From the NCBI RefSeq assembly GCF_900112335.1, contig NZ_FOLG01000005.1, positions 62,001-126,000 of the forward strand: a DNA stretch of 64,000 nucleotides. Direction: 5' to 3'. Origin of the DNA: Tropicimonas isoalkanivorans (GTDB lineage: Bacteria; Pseudomonadota; Alphaproteobacteria; Rhodobacterales; Rhodobacteraceae). Below are positions 1 through 8,933 of this stretch, piece by piece. Under the pieces are notes generated by a model. That model had not been told where the DNA came from and did no database searches. It saw only the letters and a program-made list of their open reading frames with translations. Both the position numbers and the translations under genes were made by a program. Numbering within the stretch: the stretch's first letter is position 1; every line of letters begins with the position of its first letter.

Positions 1-602
1 GCTGCTTGCCTGTCGCCTCCGAAGATTGGACTCATTTCCGCTAACAATCGGCTAACGCGCTTGGGGGAATCGAACAGCACGAGCGTCGCATCGGAGGCTG
101 CCATCCCCTCCAGCCATTTCTTCCGGGCCCCCGCGGCGGCGGGAGGAAACCCCGCGAAGAGGAACCGGTCGCTCGGCAACCCAGACAAAGTCAGCGCCGT
201 CAGCACAGAGGACGGCCCCGGCGCACATGTCACGAACAGCCCCGCATCGATTGCGGCGCGCCCAAGCTGGTAGCCGGGGTCCGCGACCAGCGGCGTGCCC
301 GCTTCCGAGGCGTAAGCCACTGACTTGCCCTCCTCTACCATCCGCAGCAATCGGGGGCGTTGGGCCGCGCCATTGTGATCGTGATAGGCGACCAGCGGGC
401 GGCCACCGATCGGTACGCCGTGGAGCTCCATCAGGTGGCGAACCGTTCTCGTGTCCTCGGCGGCGATCACGTCGGCGGAGGCCAGGATATCGAGCGCCCG
501 AAGCGTGATGTCCCGCGCCGTTCCGATAGGCGTGGCGACGAAGTGGAACCCGGCGGGCAGGTCCACGATCTTGAACACCGCAGGATGGTCCGTGTCAGAC
601 AT
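1..602 (-). CDS. rsmI: 16S rRNA (cytidine-1402-2'-O)-methyltransferase, C-terminus cut by window edge
   Basis: This tetrapyrrole-methylase-fold enzyme uses SAM to 2'-O-methylate C1402 in the 16S rRNA decoding centre. About 200 residues are visible from the ATG at 602 and the rest lies outside the window (family length about 280-290). Signature blocks in order are VATPIGTARDITLRAL near residue 17, AAEDTRTVRHL near 40, AYHDHN near 65, SEAGTPLVADPGY near 85 and APGPSS near 110, followed by LPSDRFLFAGFPP. A GGAGG ribosome binding site precedes the start. It is divergent from the LpoA-like lipoprotein gene, a neighbourhood common to many proteobacteria. The identification is firm, and only the C-terminus is unseen. 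Confidence 0.93.
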   Translation of the reverse strand, partial: MSDTDHPAVFKIVDLPAGFHFVATPIGTARDITLRALDILASADVIAAEDTRTVRHLMELHGVPIGGRPLVAYHDHNGAAQRPRLLRMVEEGKSVAYASEAGTPLVADPGYQLGRAAIDAGLFVTCAPGPSSVLTALTLSGLPSDRFLFAGFPPAAAGARKKWLEGMAASDATLVLFDSPKRVSRLLAEMSPIFGGDRQA

Positions 603-696
603 TTACTTGCCGCCCTCCAAGCCTTACGGTCTGCCGGCAAACTCCGCCCCCGGCTCGAGCCATCGCCGATAGACCATGAAGAGCGAGATTTACACC

Positions 697-1866
697 ATGT
701 TCTCAGCATTTAGAAATCCCCTTGTGACGGCGCGACGGGGGCTCGCTCTCGCTGCGGCCCTGTTCGTGGCCGGGTGCGACACCGTGCCGACGGCGGGCGG
801 AGGGCCGCGAATCGATGCCGGTCAGCCCGTCACCGTTGCGCTGCTGGTTCCCGGGGGGAGCGGCGGGGACGCGGTCGTCTCCCGCAGCCTCGAAAATGCG
901 GCGCGCATGGCCATTACGGATCTCAATGGTACCAACATCGACCTGCGCACCTACACCACTGGCGGCAACGCCGATGGTGCCGCCGCCGCCGCCACGCGCG
1001 CGGCAGGGGATGGGGCGAAGATCATTCTCGGGCCACTCTATTCGGAAGCCGCGAACGCCGCAGGCCGCGCCGTGGCCAGCCGCAACGTAAACGTGCTCTC
1101 CTTCTCCAACAACACCGCCATCGCGGGCGGCAACGTTTTCGTCCTCGGGAATACCTTCGACAACACCGCCAATCGCCTGGCCCGCTACGCGGCATCCCAT
1201 GGGCGTGGCGACATCTTTGTCGTGAACGCCCGCAGCACCGCCGAGGAAGTTGGGCGGGACGCCATCCTGCGCGCGATCAACAGCAGCAGCGCCCGTCTGG
1301 CGGGCAACGCGTCCTTCGATTTCTCGCAGCAAGGAATTATCGCCGCAGTCCCGCAGATCGGCCAGCAGGTGGAAGCGAGCGGCGCCAACGCGATCTTCTT
1401 CACCTCGGACAACGACGGCGCGATGAGCTACCTGGCGCAGCTTCTGCCGGAAAACGGCATCGGCGCGCCGAACCAGCAGTTCATCGGCCTCACCCGGCTC
1501 GACATCCCGCCGGCCGCCCTGTCTCAACCGGGACTGCAAGGTGCCTGGCTCGCGCTCCCCGATCCGGGGCTCAACGCCAACTTCCGCAGCCGCTACGCCG
1601 CCGCCTATGGGTCCGAACCGCACCCGCTTGCCGGCCTTTCCTATGACGGGATCGCCGCAATCGGCGCCCTCATCGAACGCGGCCGGTCCGATGCCCTGTC
1701 CCGCTCCGCGCTCACGCAAGGCTCCGGTTTCGTCGGCGTGAATGGCATCTTCCGGCTCAAGTCGGACGGAACCAACGAGCGTGGCCTTGCGGTCGGGCAG
1801 ATCCAGAACAATCAGGTAAGCATCATTGACCCCGCCCCGAGAAGTTTCGGCGGTTTCGGCTTCTGA
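697..1866 (+). CDS. penicillin-binding protein activator, LpoA/YraM-like lipoprotein
   Basis: This is an outer-membrane lipoprotein with a periplasmic-binding-protein (Leu/Ile/Val-binding) fold. In gamma-proteobacteria LpoA activates PBP1A, so a role in peptidoglycan synthesis is inferred here. The N-terminus has a hydrophobic stretch ending in the lipobox LFVAGC. The mature part has the binding-protein-like blocks ALLVPGGSGG, KIILGPLYSEA and GLSYDGIAAIGALI. I chose the ATG at 697 because a purine-rich AAGAGCGAG lies 9 nt upstream. An in-frame ATG at 676 would add seven residues. It lacks the long N-terminal TPR half of enteric LpoA, as is usual in alphaproteobacteria. It sits beside rsmI, as in many genomes, and its 3' end overlaps glnD by 41 nt. 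Confidence 0.85.
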   Translation: MFSAFRNPLVTARRGLALAAALFVAGCDTVPTAGGGPRIDAGQPVTVALLVPGGSGGDAVVSRSLENAARMAITDLNGTNIDLRTYTTGGNADGAAAAATRAAGDGAKIILGPLYSEAANAAGRAVASRNVNVLSFSNNTAIAGGNVFVLGNTFDNTANRLARYAASHGRGDIFVVNARSTAEEVGRDAILRAINSSSARLAGNASFDFSQQGIIAAVPQIGQQVEASGANAIFFTSDNDGAMSYLAQLLPENGIGAPNQQFIGLTRLDIPPAALSQPGLQGAWLALPDPGLNANFRSRYAAAYGSEPHPLAGLSYDGIAAIGALIERGRSDALSRSALTQGSGFVGVNGIFRLKSDGTNERGLAVGQIQNNQVSIIDPAPRSFGGFGF

Positions 1867-4645
1867 GCCGCCGCCTCCTCCCATCGTTGCGACACCGCCA
1901 GTCGATCTGATCCGGCCGGCGCAGGATATCTTCGACGCAGCCGGTCTCCCTGACCGGCTCGCCGAAGCCGTGAAAGGGCGCGAAGGCACCGGCCGGCGCG
2001 CCCGCGCCACAGAGATCCTGTCCGAGACGCTCAGTCATGGCCGCGCCGCCATCGAGGAGGCGTTCGCCCGCTCCCCGAGGGCGTCGCGACAGCTCGTGCA
2101 TTCCTACGCATGGCTGACCGACTGCATCGTCCGCAGCGCGCACTGGACCGCCACGACCCTGCTGGCGGACACGAGCCCGAACGACAAGAACGGCGGCTTT
2201 GCGATCATCGCCGTTGGCGGATACGGCCGTGCCGAGATGGCGCCGTTTTCCGATGTCGACCTGCTGTTCCTGTGCGAGTCCCGTATCAGCCCGGAAGTCG
2301 AACGGATCGTCGAAGAAGTTCTCTATATCCTATGGGATCTTCGGCTGAAGGTGGGGCATGCAACCCGCACCATCCGAGATTGCCTGAAGCTCGGTCGCGA
2401 GGACTACACGATCCGCACCTCGCTTCTGGAGATGCGGCATCTGGATGGAGATGCCGCACTCACCGAGACGCTGACGGAGCGGCTCTGGACGGAACTCTTC
2501 AAGGGGTCCCGCAAAGATTACGTCGAAGCCAAGCTTGATGAACGCGAACAGCGCCACAAGAAGCAGGGCGGACAGCGATACATGCTGGAGCCCAACATCA
2601 AGGAGGGCAAAGGCGGGTTGCGAGATCTGCAATCGCTGTTCTGGATCGCGAAATACGTCAACCGGGTGCAGTCTATCGAGGAACTCGTGGGGCTCGGCGT
2701 GTTCACCCCGGAGGAGTTCTGGGCGTTCGAACAGGCAGAGACGTTCCTATGGGCATGCCGGGCCCATCTGCATCTCGTCGCGGGCCGGGCGGTCGACCAG
2801 CTGACGTTCGACATGCAGGTGCCCGTTGCTGAGCGCCTCGGCTACAAGGACCACTCCGGGCGTCGGGCCGTCGAGCATTTCATGCAAGACTACTTTCGCC
2901 ACGCGACGCAGGTTGGGGAACTCACCCGCATTTTCCTTACAGCTTTGGAGACAGCCCACGCCAAGCGGCCACCGATGCTGGCAAGCTGGCTGCGGCGGCG
3001 GCGAACCCACTTGCGCGAGGGGTACGAAATCCGTGGCGGCCGGCTCGCGATTGTCGACGACGTTGCGTTTCTGGCGGACAACCTCAATTTTCTCAGGCTG
3101 TTCGACGAAGCGTTGCGCACCGATACACTCATCCATCCGGAGTCCATGCGGCTGGTCTCGGCCAACTTGCACCGCGTCGACAACAAGATGCGGCGAGATC
3201 CGGAAGCGGCACGGATTTTCCTGCGACTGATGCTCGATCACGGGAACCCGGAGCGGGCACTTCGGCGCATGAACGAACTCGGTGTGCTTGCGGCCTTCGT
3301 GCCGGAGTTCGAACCCATCGTGGCGATGATGCAGTTCAACTTCTATCACGCCTACACGGTGGACGAGCACACCATCCAGTGCATCCGGGTCCTGGCCCAG
3401 ATCGAACACGGAGAACTGGTGGAGGAATTGCCGGTTGCGTCCCGGATCCTTCGGAAAGGGGTCAATCGCCGCGTCCTCTACCTCGCGCTCTTCCTGCACG
3501 ACATCGGAAAGGGCCGGGACGAGGACCATTCGATTCTCGGCGCGCGCATCGCCCGTCCCGTCTGCCAGCGGCTCGGTCTTGATGAGGACGAGGTGGCCAC
3601 TGTCGAATGGCTTGTGCGCTACCATCTGGTGATGTCGGACATGGCCCAGAAACGGGATATCTCCGATCCGCGCACCGTGCGCGACTTCGCCAAAATCGTG
3701 AAGAACCGCAAGCGGCTGGACCTGCTAACCGTTTTGACTGTCTGCGATATCCGCGGGGTCGGACCGAACGTCTGGAACAACTGGAAGGCGCAACTGCTCC
3801 GCTCCCTGCACCGCCAGACCGCCGACGCGCTGGAGAACGGCCTCGAGGAGCTGAACCGCGAAAACATCGGCGAAGAGGCCCAGGCCGCGTTGCGCAAGGC
3901 TCTGTCCGACTGGCCGCCGGAAGAGGTCAACGCCGAAATCGAACGGCACTACCCGCCCTACTGGCAGGGGCTGCACACCGACGCTCACGTGGTCTTCGCC
4001 CGACAGTTGAAAGATCTGCCGACGGACGAGATCCGCATCGACCTCACGCCCGACGTGGAACACGACGCCACGCGGGCTTGCTTCGCGCTTGCCGACCATC
4101 CGGGGATTTTCTCCCGGCTCGCCGGGGCGTTGGCGCTGGTGGGCGCGAACGTTGTGGATGCGCGCACCTACACCACGAAGGATGGTTTCGCGACTGCGAT
4201 CTTCTGGATACAGGACAGCGAAGGCGCGCCCTACGAGTCTGGCAAACTGCCGCGCCTGCGGCAGATGATCGACAAGACCCTGAAGGGCGAAGTCATTCCC
4301 GGCCAAGCCCTCGAAAAACGCGACAAGCAAAAGCGGCGGGAGCGTGACTTCCGCTTTCCCACGTCGATCCACTTCGACAACGACGGCTCGGAAATCTATA
4401 CCATCATCGAGGTGGACACCCGGGACCGCCCCGGTCTCCTCTACGATCTCACGCGGACGCTGGCGAACGCCAACATCTATATCGCCTCGGCCGTGATCGC
4501 GACCTACGGGGCGCAAGTGGTCGATACCTTCTACGTGAAGGATATGGTCGGACTGAAAATCTACTCGGACTCGAAGCGCCGCTCGCTTGAGAAGAAGCTG
4601 GTCAGCGCGATCGAACGCGGGGCGGAAAGGGCCAGAACCGAATGA
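1826..4645 (+). CDS. glnD: [Protein-PII] uridylyltransferase / uridylyl-removing enzyme
   Basis: GlnD is the glutamine sensor that uridylylates PII proteins when nitrogen is poor and removes UMP when it is rich. All four modules are visible in the 939 residues. The nucleotidyltransferase core has GGYGRAEMAPFSDVDLLF near 129-146. The HD hydrolase domain has LFLHDIGKGRDEDHS near 552-566. Two C-terminal ACT domains start near 747 (ADHPGIFSRLAGAL) and 857 (DTRDRPGLLYDLT). The start is taken as the TTG at 1826, preceded by CAGGTAAG, which overlaps the previous gene by 41 nt. A later start cannot be excluded because the first 30 residues are low-complexity and proline-rich. The stop overlaps the murJ start as ATGA. 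Confidence 0.96.
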   Translation: MTPPREVSAVSASEPPPPPIVATPPVDLIRPAQDIFDAAGLPDRLAEAVKGREGTGRRARATEILSETLSHGRAAIEEAFARSPRASRQLVHSYAWLTDCIVRSAHWTATTLLADTSPNDKNGGFAIIAVGGYGRAEMAPFSDVDLLFLCESRISPEVERIVEEVLYILWDLRLKVGHATRTIRDCLKLGREDYTIRTSLLEMRHLDGDAALTETLTERLWTELFKGSRKDYVEAKLDEREQRHKKQGGQRYMLEPNIKEGKGGLRDLQSLFWIAKYVNRVQSIEELVGLGVFTPEEFWAFEQAETFLWACRAHLHLVAGRAVDQLTFDMQVPVAERLGYKDHSGRRAVEHFMQDYFRHATQVGELTRIFLTALETAHAKRPPMLASWLRRRRTHLREGYEIRGGRLAIVDDVAFLADNLNFLRLFDEALRTDTLIHPESMRLVSANLHRVDNKMRRDPEAARIFLRLMLDHGNPERALRRMNELGVLAAFVPEFEPIVAMMQFNFYHAYTVDEHTIQCIRVLAQIEHGELVEELPVASRILRKGVNRRVLYLALFLHDIGKGRDEDHSILGARIARPVCQRLGLDEDEVATVEWLVRYHLVMSDMAQKRDISDPRTVRDFAKIVKNRKRLDLLTVLTVCDIRGVGPNVWNNWKAQLLRSLHRQTADALENGLEELNRENIGEEAQAALRKALSDWPPEEVNAEIERHYPPYWQGLHTDAHVVFARQLKDLPTDEIRIDLTPDVEHDATRACFALADHPGIFSRLAGALALVGANVVDARTYTTKDGFATAIFWIQDSEGAPYESGKLPRLRQMIDKTLKGEVIPGQALEKRDKQKRRERDFRFPTSIHFDNDGSEIYTIIEVDTRDRPGLLYDLTRTLANANIYIASAVIATYGAQVVDTFYVKDMVGLKIYSDSKRRSLEKKLVSAIERGAERARTE

Positions 4646-6192
4646 AACCGATCCGCCTGATGGCGGGCTTCCTGACGGTCGGGTTCTGGACGCTGATGTC
4701 ACGGATCCTCGGGTTCGTGCGCGATATCTTCATCGCCGCGACCCTTGGCGACGGGCCGGTGGCGGAGGCCTTCCTGATCGCGTTCAGCCTGCCAAACATG
4801 TTCCGCCGTTTTTTTGCGGAAGGTGCGTTCAACATGGCGTTCGTGCCCATGTTCTCCAAGAAGCTGGAGCGAGATGAGAACGCGCAGGAGTTCGCACAGA
4901 ACGCGTTCAATGGCCTTGCGACGGTGCTCATCGGCTTTTCGCTGCTGGCGCAAGTCGCGATGCCGTGGCTGGTGCTGGCCATGGCCTCCGGCTTTGCGGC
5001 GGACGAGCGGTTCGGCATGGCGGTCCATTTCGGGCGGATCGCGTTTCCCTACATCCTCTTCATCTCGCTGGCGGCCCTGCTGTCCGGCGTCTTGAATGCG
5101 ACTGGCCGTTTCGTCGCGGCCGCGGCGGCGCCGGTCCTGCTGAATGTCATCCTTGTCAGCGCCATGCTACTGGCGAAGGCGAGCGGCGGCGATTTCGGCA
5201 CTTTCCTCGTCTGGGCCGTACCGCTCGCGGGAACAGCCCAGCTTGCCCTCGTCTGGTGGGCGGCGGCACGGGCGGGCTTCCGCCTGACGCTGGGCTGGCC
5301 GCGCCTGACACCCGAGATGCGCCGCCTTGCCCGTATTGCGGGCCCGGCGATGCTCGCTGGCGGCGTGGTGCAGGTGAACCTGTTGGTGGGGCGGCAGGTC
5401 GCGAGCTATTTCGATGGCGCGATCCAGTATCTCAATTTGGCGGACCGCCTCTACCAACTTCCCCTGGGGGTTGTGGCCATTGCTATCGGCGTCGTCCTGC
5501 TGCCGGACCTCTCGCGCCGGCTCGCCGGCGGAGACACTGCGGGCGGTCGGGACGCCTTGAACCGCGCCGCCGAATTCGCGCTTCTGCTCACCCTCCCCGC
5601 CGCGGCAGCGCTGATCGTGATCTCAGACCCCATCGTCTCGGTGCTGTACCAGAGGGGCGCGTTTGGGCCGGAAGCGGCCGAACGCACGGCGCTCGTCACC
5701 GCGATTTACGGCGCCGGCCTGCCTGCGTTCGTTCTGCAAAAAGTGCTGCAGCCGCTTTATTTTGCCCGCCACGATACCCGAACACCCTTCAATTACGCGC
5801 TGGTGGCCATGGTTCTGAATGCCGTCATCGCGATCGGCGGGGCGTTCCTGATCGGCTTCTACGCCGCCGCTTGGGCCACGACGCTGGCGGGATGGGCGAT
5901 GGTGGTCTTGCTGTGGGCGGGGTCCAGAGGCATGGGCGAGGCGGCCGCGCTTGACGCGAGGCTCAAACGGCGCATCTGGCGGATCGTTTTGGCCTGTGTG
6001 GTGATGGCCGGCTGCCTGTTGGGAACGCGGACTTTGCTTGGCGAGTCGCTGTACGAGCCCGGCCTCCGCTACGCCGCTCTTGGGGCGTTGGTCGGCGTCG
6101 GCATACTGAGCTATTTCGCTGCCGCCCACCTGCTCGGCGCGACCCACCTTGGGGAGATACGTCGGGCGATGCGGCGGCAGCCGTCAACCTGA
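4642..6192 (+). CDS. murJ: lipid II flippase MurJ (MviN)
   Basis: MurJ moves undecaprenyl-linked peptidoglycan precursor across the inner membrane. The 516 residues form about 14 membrane segments of the MOP superfamily. The conserved N-terminal block has SRILGFVRDIFIAATLG (residues 14-30) and FSLPNMFRRFFAEGAFNMAF follows. The central LNLADRLYQLPLGVVAIAIG block is typical of the family. The start overlaps the glnD stop by 4 nt (ATGA), so translation is probably coupled. The glnD-murJ pairing is common in Rhodobacterales. A tryptophanyl-tRNA synthetase gene often follows there but is absent here, and an unrelated minus-strand cluster begins instead. Confidence 0.95.
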   Translation: MKPIRLMAGFLTVGFWTLMSRILGFVRDIFIAATLGDGPVAEAFLIAFSLPNMFRRFFAEGAFNMAFVPMFSKKLERDENAQEFAQNAFNGLATVLIGFSLLAQVAMPWLVLAMASGFAADERFGMAVHFGRIAFPYILFISLAALLSGVLNATGRFVAAAAAPVLLNVILVSAMLLAKASGGDFGTFLVWAVPLAGTAQLALVWWAAARAGFRLTLGWPRLTPEMRRLARIAGPAMLAGGVVQVNLLVGRQVASYFDGAIQYLNLADRLYQLPLGVVAIAIGVVLLPDLSRRLAGGDTAGGRDALNRAAEFALLLTLPAAAALIVISDPIVSVLYQRGAFGPEAAERTALVTAIYGAGLPAFVLQKVLQPLYFARHDTRTPFNYALVAMVLNAVIAIGGAFLIGFYAAAWATTLAGWAMVVLLWAGSRGMGEAAALDARLKRRIWRIVLACVVMAGCLLGTRTLLGESLYEPGLRYAALGALVGVGILSYFAAAHLLGATHLGEIRRAMRRQPST

Positions 6193-6200
6193 CAGGGACG

Positions 6201-6280
6201 GGGCGCTCCCGCCCGCCCGCGCCACATCAAAGATGTGACCCGGCCCGTTGGGCCACGCCGCGCGCTTTCGCGCGCGGCGG
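6201..6280 (+). repeat. two-hairpin intergenic repeat, copy 1
   Basis: This 80-nt GC-rich element lies between the convergent ends of murJ and the altronate dehydratase gene. It starts with GGGCGCTCCCGCCCG, then has a small hairpin around ACATC-AAA-GATGT, then the block CCCGTTGGGC. It ends in a perfect 10-bp stem (6256-6265 with 6270-6279, loop TTTC). The same order of parts occurs at 51201-51280 and, inverted, at 55685-55790. It may also act as a bidirectional terminator, although no T-run follows. Confidence 0.75.
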
Positions 6281-6286
6281 TGCGTC

Positions 6287-7813
6287 TCACATGACAGCGC
6301 CCACCTGCCAGGGGATGAACTCGTTGTCGCCAAACCCCAGGTCCTCGCTCTTCGTCCGTTTTCCAGACGCCACGTCCAGCATTTCCTGAAAGATCTGCTC
6401 GCCCATCTCCTCGACGCTCACGCCGTCGCTGACAATCACGCCACAATTAATGTCCATGTCGTCAGACATGCGGGCGAACATTTCGGAATTGGTGGCGAGT
6501 TTCATGGAGGGCGCCGGCTTGTAGCCGAAGACAGATCCGCGCCCTGTGGTGAAACAGACCAGGTTGGCCCCGGATGCCACCTGCCCCGTGATGGAGGCTG
6601 GATCATAGCCGGGGCTGTCCATGAAGACGAAGCCGGGCGTGGTGACGCGCTCGGAATACTCATAGACGCCCGTGAGGTTCGTCGTCCCGCCTTTCGCCGC
6701 GGCGCCGAGGGACTTCTCGAGGATCGTCGTCAAACCGCCAGCTTTGTTGCCGGGGCTGGGGTTGTTGTCCATCACGCCCTTGTTCCGCGCGGTGTAGTCC
6801 TCCCACCAGCGGATGCGCTCCAGAAGCTTCTCGGCGATCTCCGGCGTTTCGGCGCGGCGGGTCAACAGGTGCTCTGCGCCGAAGATCTCAGGTGTTTCGG
6901 CCAGGATTGCCGTGCCCCCGTGCCGCACCAGCTGGTCCGCGGCGTTCCCGAGAGCCGGGTTGGCGGTGATCCCGGAATAGCCGTCGGAGCCGCCGCATTG
7001 CAAGGCAACGGACAAATGCTCCGCGCTGACGGCCTCGCGGCGGCAGGCGTCGGCCGCAGGCAGCATGGCCTCGATGCGACGGACGGCCTCCTCCACCGTC
7101 TTGCGCGTGCCGCCGGTTTCCTGGATTGTCATCCGCTGGAACCGCTCCCCTTCTTTCAGGCCGTAGGTCTCCATCATCAGGCTGATCTGCATCACCTCGC
7201 AGCCCAGCCCGATCACCAGCACGCCGGCGAAATTCGGATGCGCGGCATACCCCGCAAGGGTCCGCTGGAGCATCCCGAACCCTTCGCCGTCCATCGCCAT
7301 GCCGCAGCCCGTCCCATGGGTGAAGGCCGCCACGCCGTCCACGTTCGGGAATGCTGCGAGCCGCTCTGGGGTGAAATGCGCCGCCGCCATTCGTGCGACT
7401 GTTGCGGAGCAATTCACCGTCGTCAGGATGCCGATGTAGTTTCGCGTGCCGACGCGGCCGTCCGGGCGCTTATACCCCATGAACTGCGCCCGTTCGGAGG
7501 CGGGGACGAAGTCGGTCGGTTGGGCCCCGGCGCAAGGTTCCGGATCGCGCTCGAAGTCTGCGCGGTAGGCGCAGTTCTGCGTGTGAACGTGGTCGCCCGC
7601 AGCGATTGGAACGGACGCGAAGCCGATGACCTGGTTGTACTTCCGAATTGCATCGCCTTGGGCAATCTCGCGCGTGGCGATCTTGTGCCCTCTTGAAACG
7701 GCCTGAGAAACGGTCAGCCCGTCCACTGTGTCTCCAGCCTCAAACGCGCGCAAAGCCATGCGGACGTTGTCTTCGGAGTGCAGCAGGATCGTATCGGAGG
7801 AAGTCTTGGCCAT
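6287..7813 (-). CDS. UxaA-family altronate/galactarate-type dehydratase
   Basis: This is a full-length sugar-acid dehydratase of the UxaA/GarD superfamily (508 residues). It has an N-terminal SAF domain (residues about 10-85, with RGHKIATREI) fused to the large catalytic part (VGTRNYIGILTTVNCSA, FTHGTGCGM, LGCEVMQI, LQCGGSDGYSGITANPA). The C-terminal IPWQVGAVM ending is typical of the family. Such enzymes dehydrate altronate, galactarate or related aldonates in the cytosol, and the exact substrate cannot be read from sequence. No other hexuronate genes are adjacent, and it lies at the distal end of the polyamine island on the same strand. It has its own candidate promoter. Confidence 0.85.
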   Translation of the reverse strand: MAKTSSDTILLHSEDNVRMALRAFEAGDTVDGLTVSQAVSRGHKIATREIAQGDAIRKYNQVIGFASVPIAAGDHVHTQNCAYRADFERDPEPCAGAQPTDFVPASERAQFMGYKRPDGRVGTRNYIGILTTVNCSATVARMAAAHFTPERLAAFPNVDGVAAFTHGTGCGMAMDGEGFGMLQRTLAGYAAHPNFAGVLVIGLGCEVMQISLMMETYGLKEGERFQRMTIQETGGTRKTVEEAVRRIEAMLPAADACRREAVSAEHLSVALQCGGSDGYSGITANPALGNAADQLVRHGGTAILAETPEIFGAEHLLTRRAETPEIAEKLLERIRWWEDYTARNKGVMDNNPSPGNKAGGLTTILEKSLGAAAKGGTTNLTGVYEYSERVTTPGFVFMDSPGYDPASITGQVASGANLVCFTTGRGSVFGYKPAPSMKLATNSEMFARMSDDMDINCGVIVSDGVSVEEMGEQIFQEMLDVASGKRTKSEDLGFGDNEFIPWQVGAVM

Positions 7814-7838
7814 GGATCGCCCCTATGTGAATTCCGGC

Positions 7839-7867
7839 ATATTAGATGCTAGTTGATGGTTTTTGAA
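7839..7867 (-). promoter_or_regulatory. candidate sigma-70 promoter for the altronate dehydratase gene
   Basis: Read on the minus strand, TTCAAA (7862-7867) and TAATAT (7839-7844) are separated by 17 nt. They lie 25-55 nt upstream of the ATG at 7813, in a locally AT-rich stretch. Each hexamer matches consensus at 4 of 6 positions. Confidence 0.4.
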
Positions 7868-7888
7868 GTGCCTCTAGTCGCGCAAATC

Positions 7889-7914
7889 GGCTGGCCGAAT
7901 GGCATCGGCCAGCC
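7889..7914 (-). terminator. hairpin downstream of the IMPase-family gene
   Basis: A perfect 10-bp stem (GGCTGGCCGA with TCGGCCAGCC, 6-nt loop) lies about 70 nt beyond the stop of the minus-strand IMPase-family gene and upstream of the altronate dehydratase promoter. The following T-tract is short (GATTTG), so termination may be inefficient. Confidence 0.45.
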
Positions 7915-7982
7915 CCTCCGGTCGGGTTTGAATGTAAATGAAGGCTATTCCAGCCGGCGCGACCGAGCCGAAAACGTGCGCC

Positions 7983-8822
7983 TCAGGCGCCGTCGCACAT
8001 CCAAGCCAGTTCCGCTTGCATCCGATCCATCGTTTCGGCGTCACGGGCCGAGAGCATGTAGCCCTTGTGGATCGTCGGCGCATAGGATCGCCCGCCCAGC
8101 AAGCGCACCACGCCGCCCGCCTCCTCAACCGCGAGGGCGCCTGCGGCGTGATCCCACGGCATCAGCTTGGGATCGAAGCTGAAGTCCCCCACACCGAAAC
8201 ACATCATGCGATACGTGTGGCAGGCGCAACGAAGGTCGAGCACCCTGCCCTGCCGCAACAGGTCCAGTTGCGCCCTCTCCTGCATATGCTTGGGCAGCAT
8301 AGCGGGCGCGCCGAAGCCGCCAAAGTCGGTCGCCTCCCGTGGCCCGTCAATCCGCAGCTGCCGTTCCGTTCCGTTCGCAGTGCAGAACCAGGTGCCGCCA
8401 CCCCGCCGGGTCAGGATCCAGTCGTCGTTTACCGGGTCGTACAGCACGCCGAAAACCGTCTCGCCCCCGCTGGTCACCGCGAGAAGCACGCCGAATGTCG
8501 ACAGCCCCTTGGCGTAATTCCACGTGCCGTCGATGGGGTCGATGATCACCGCGGTCTCCGCCGCGGCGATACGGTCGAGAAGGGCTGGCGTCTCGGCGAC
8601 GGCCTCTTCGCCGATCACTTCCGCATGTGGAAGGATCTTTTTCGCAGCGGCGGAAATAAGCACCTCAGACCGGCGGTCAGCGACAGTGACGAGGTCGTCG
8701 GCGCTCGCCTTGGAATCGATCGCATCGGCATCCAGATTGCGGAACCTAGGAAGGATCTCTGTCCTCGCAGCGTCTCGTATGGCGTCGATCAGGGCGGCTT
8801 CCTGCTCTCGGTTGGGACTCAT
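7983..8822 (-). CDS. inositol monophosphatase family protein
   Basis: This is a Mg-dependent phosphatase of the FIG/IMPase superfamily (279 residues). Metal-binding motifs are present: GEE at 71-73, DPIDGTWN at 95-102 and PWDHAAG at 222-228. The substrate could be inositol-1-phosphate, histidinol-phosphate, PAP or another small phosphate ester. It sits downstream of the potFGHI-oxidase cluster on the same strand, 111 nt after the oxidase, with GAGAGG as ribosome binding site. A second, distinct IMPase-family gene lies at 57130-57969. The second one has the WVLDPIDGTRAF version of the motif and looks more HisN-like. Confidence 0.88.
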   Translation of the reverse strand: MSPNREQEAALIDAIRDAARTEILPRFRNLDADAIDSKASADDLVTVADRRSEVLISAAAKKILPHAEVIGEEAVAETPALLDRIAAAETAVIIDPIDGTWNYAKGLSTFGVLLAVTSGGETVFGVLYDPVNDDWILTRRGGGTWFCTANGTERQLRIDGPREATDFGGFGAPAMLPKHMQERAQLDLLRQGRVLDLRCACHTYRMMCFGVGDFSFDPKLMPWDHAAGALAVEEAGGVVRLLGGRSYAPTIHKGYMLSARDAETMDRMQAELAWMCDGA

Positions 8823-8933
8823 GAAACCTCTCCTGTTCGTTCCGGTATTGGGGCCTCCTATACCCTCTCCTGGACGCGCGCGTCAGGGGGCAGCCGCATC
8901 ATACCTGCCTTGCCGGCCGGACGTTGAGCGGTT

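Noticed and set aside
6248-7696. A 482-codon plus-strand frame antisense to the altronate dehydratase gene
   Set aside because: It is opposite a complete enzyme, has a biased composition and no recognisable domain.
7874-8128. An 84-codon minus-strand frame reaching past the IMPase stop
   Set aside because: Most of it overlaps the IMPase gene in another frame, and the remainder encodes a hairpin (7889-7914) better explained as a terminator.
7983-8822. Assigning this IMPase-family gene as hisN or cysQ
   Set aside because: The motifs define the superfamily only. There is no his or cys context, and another gene at 57130 is the better HisN candidate.
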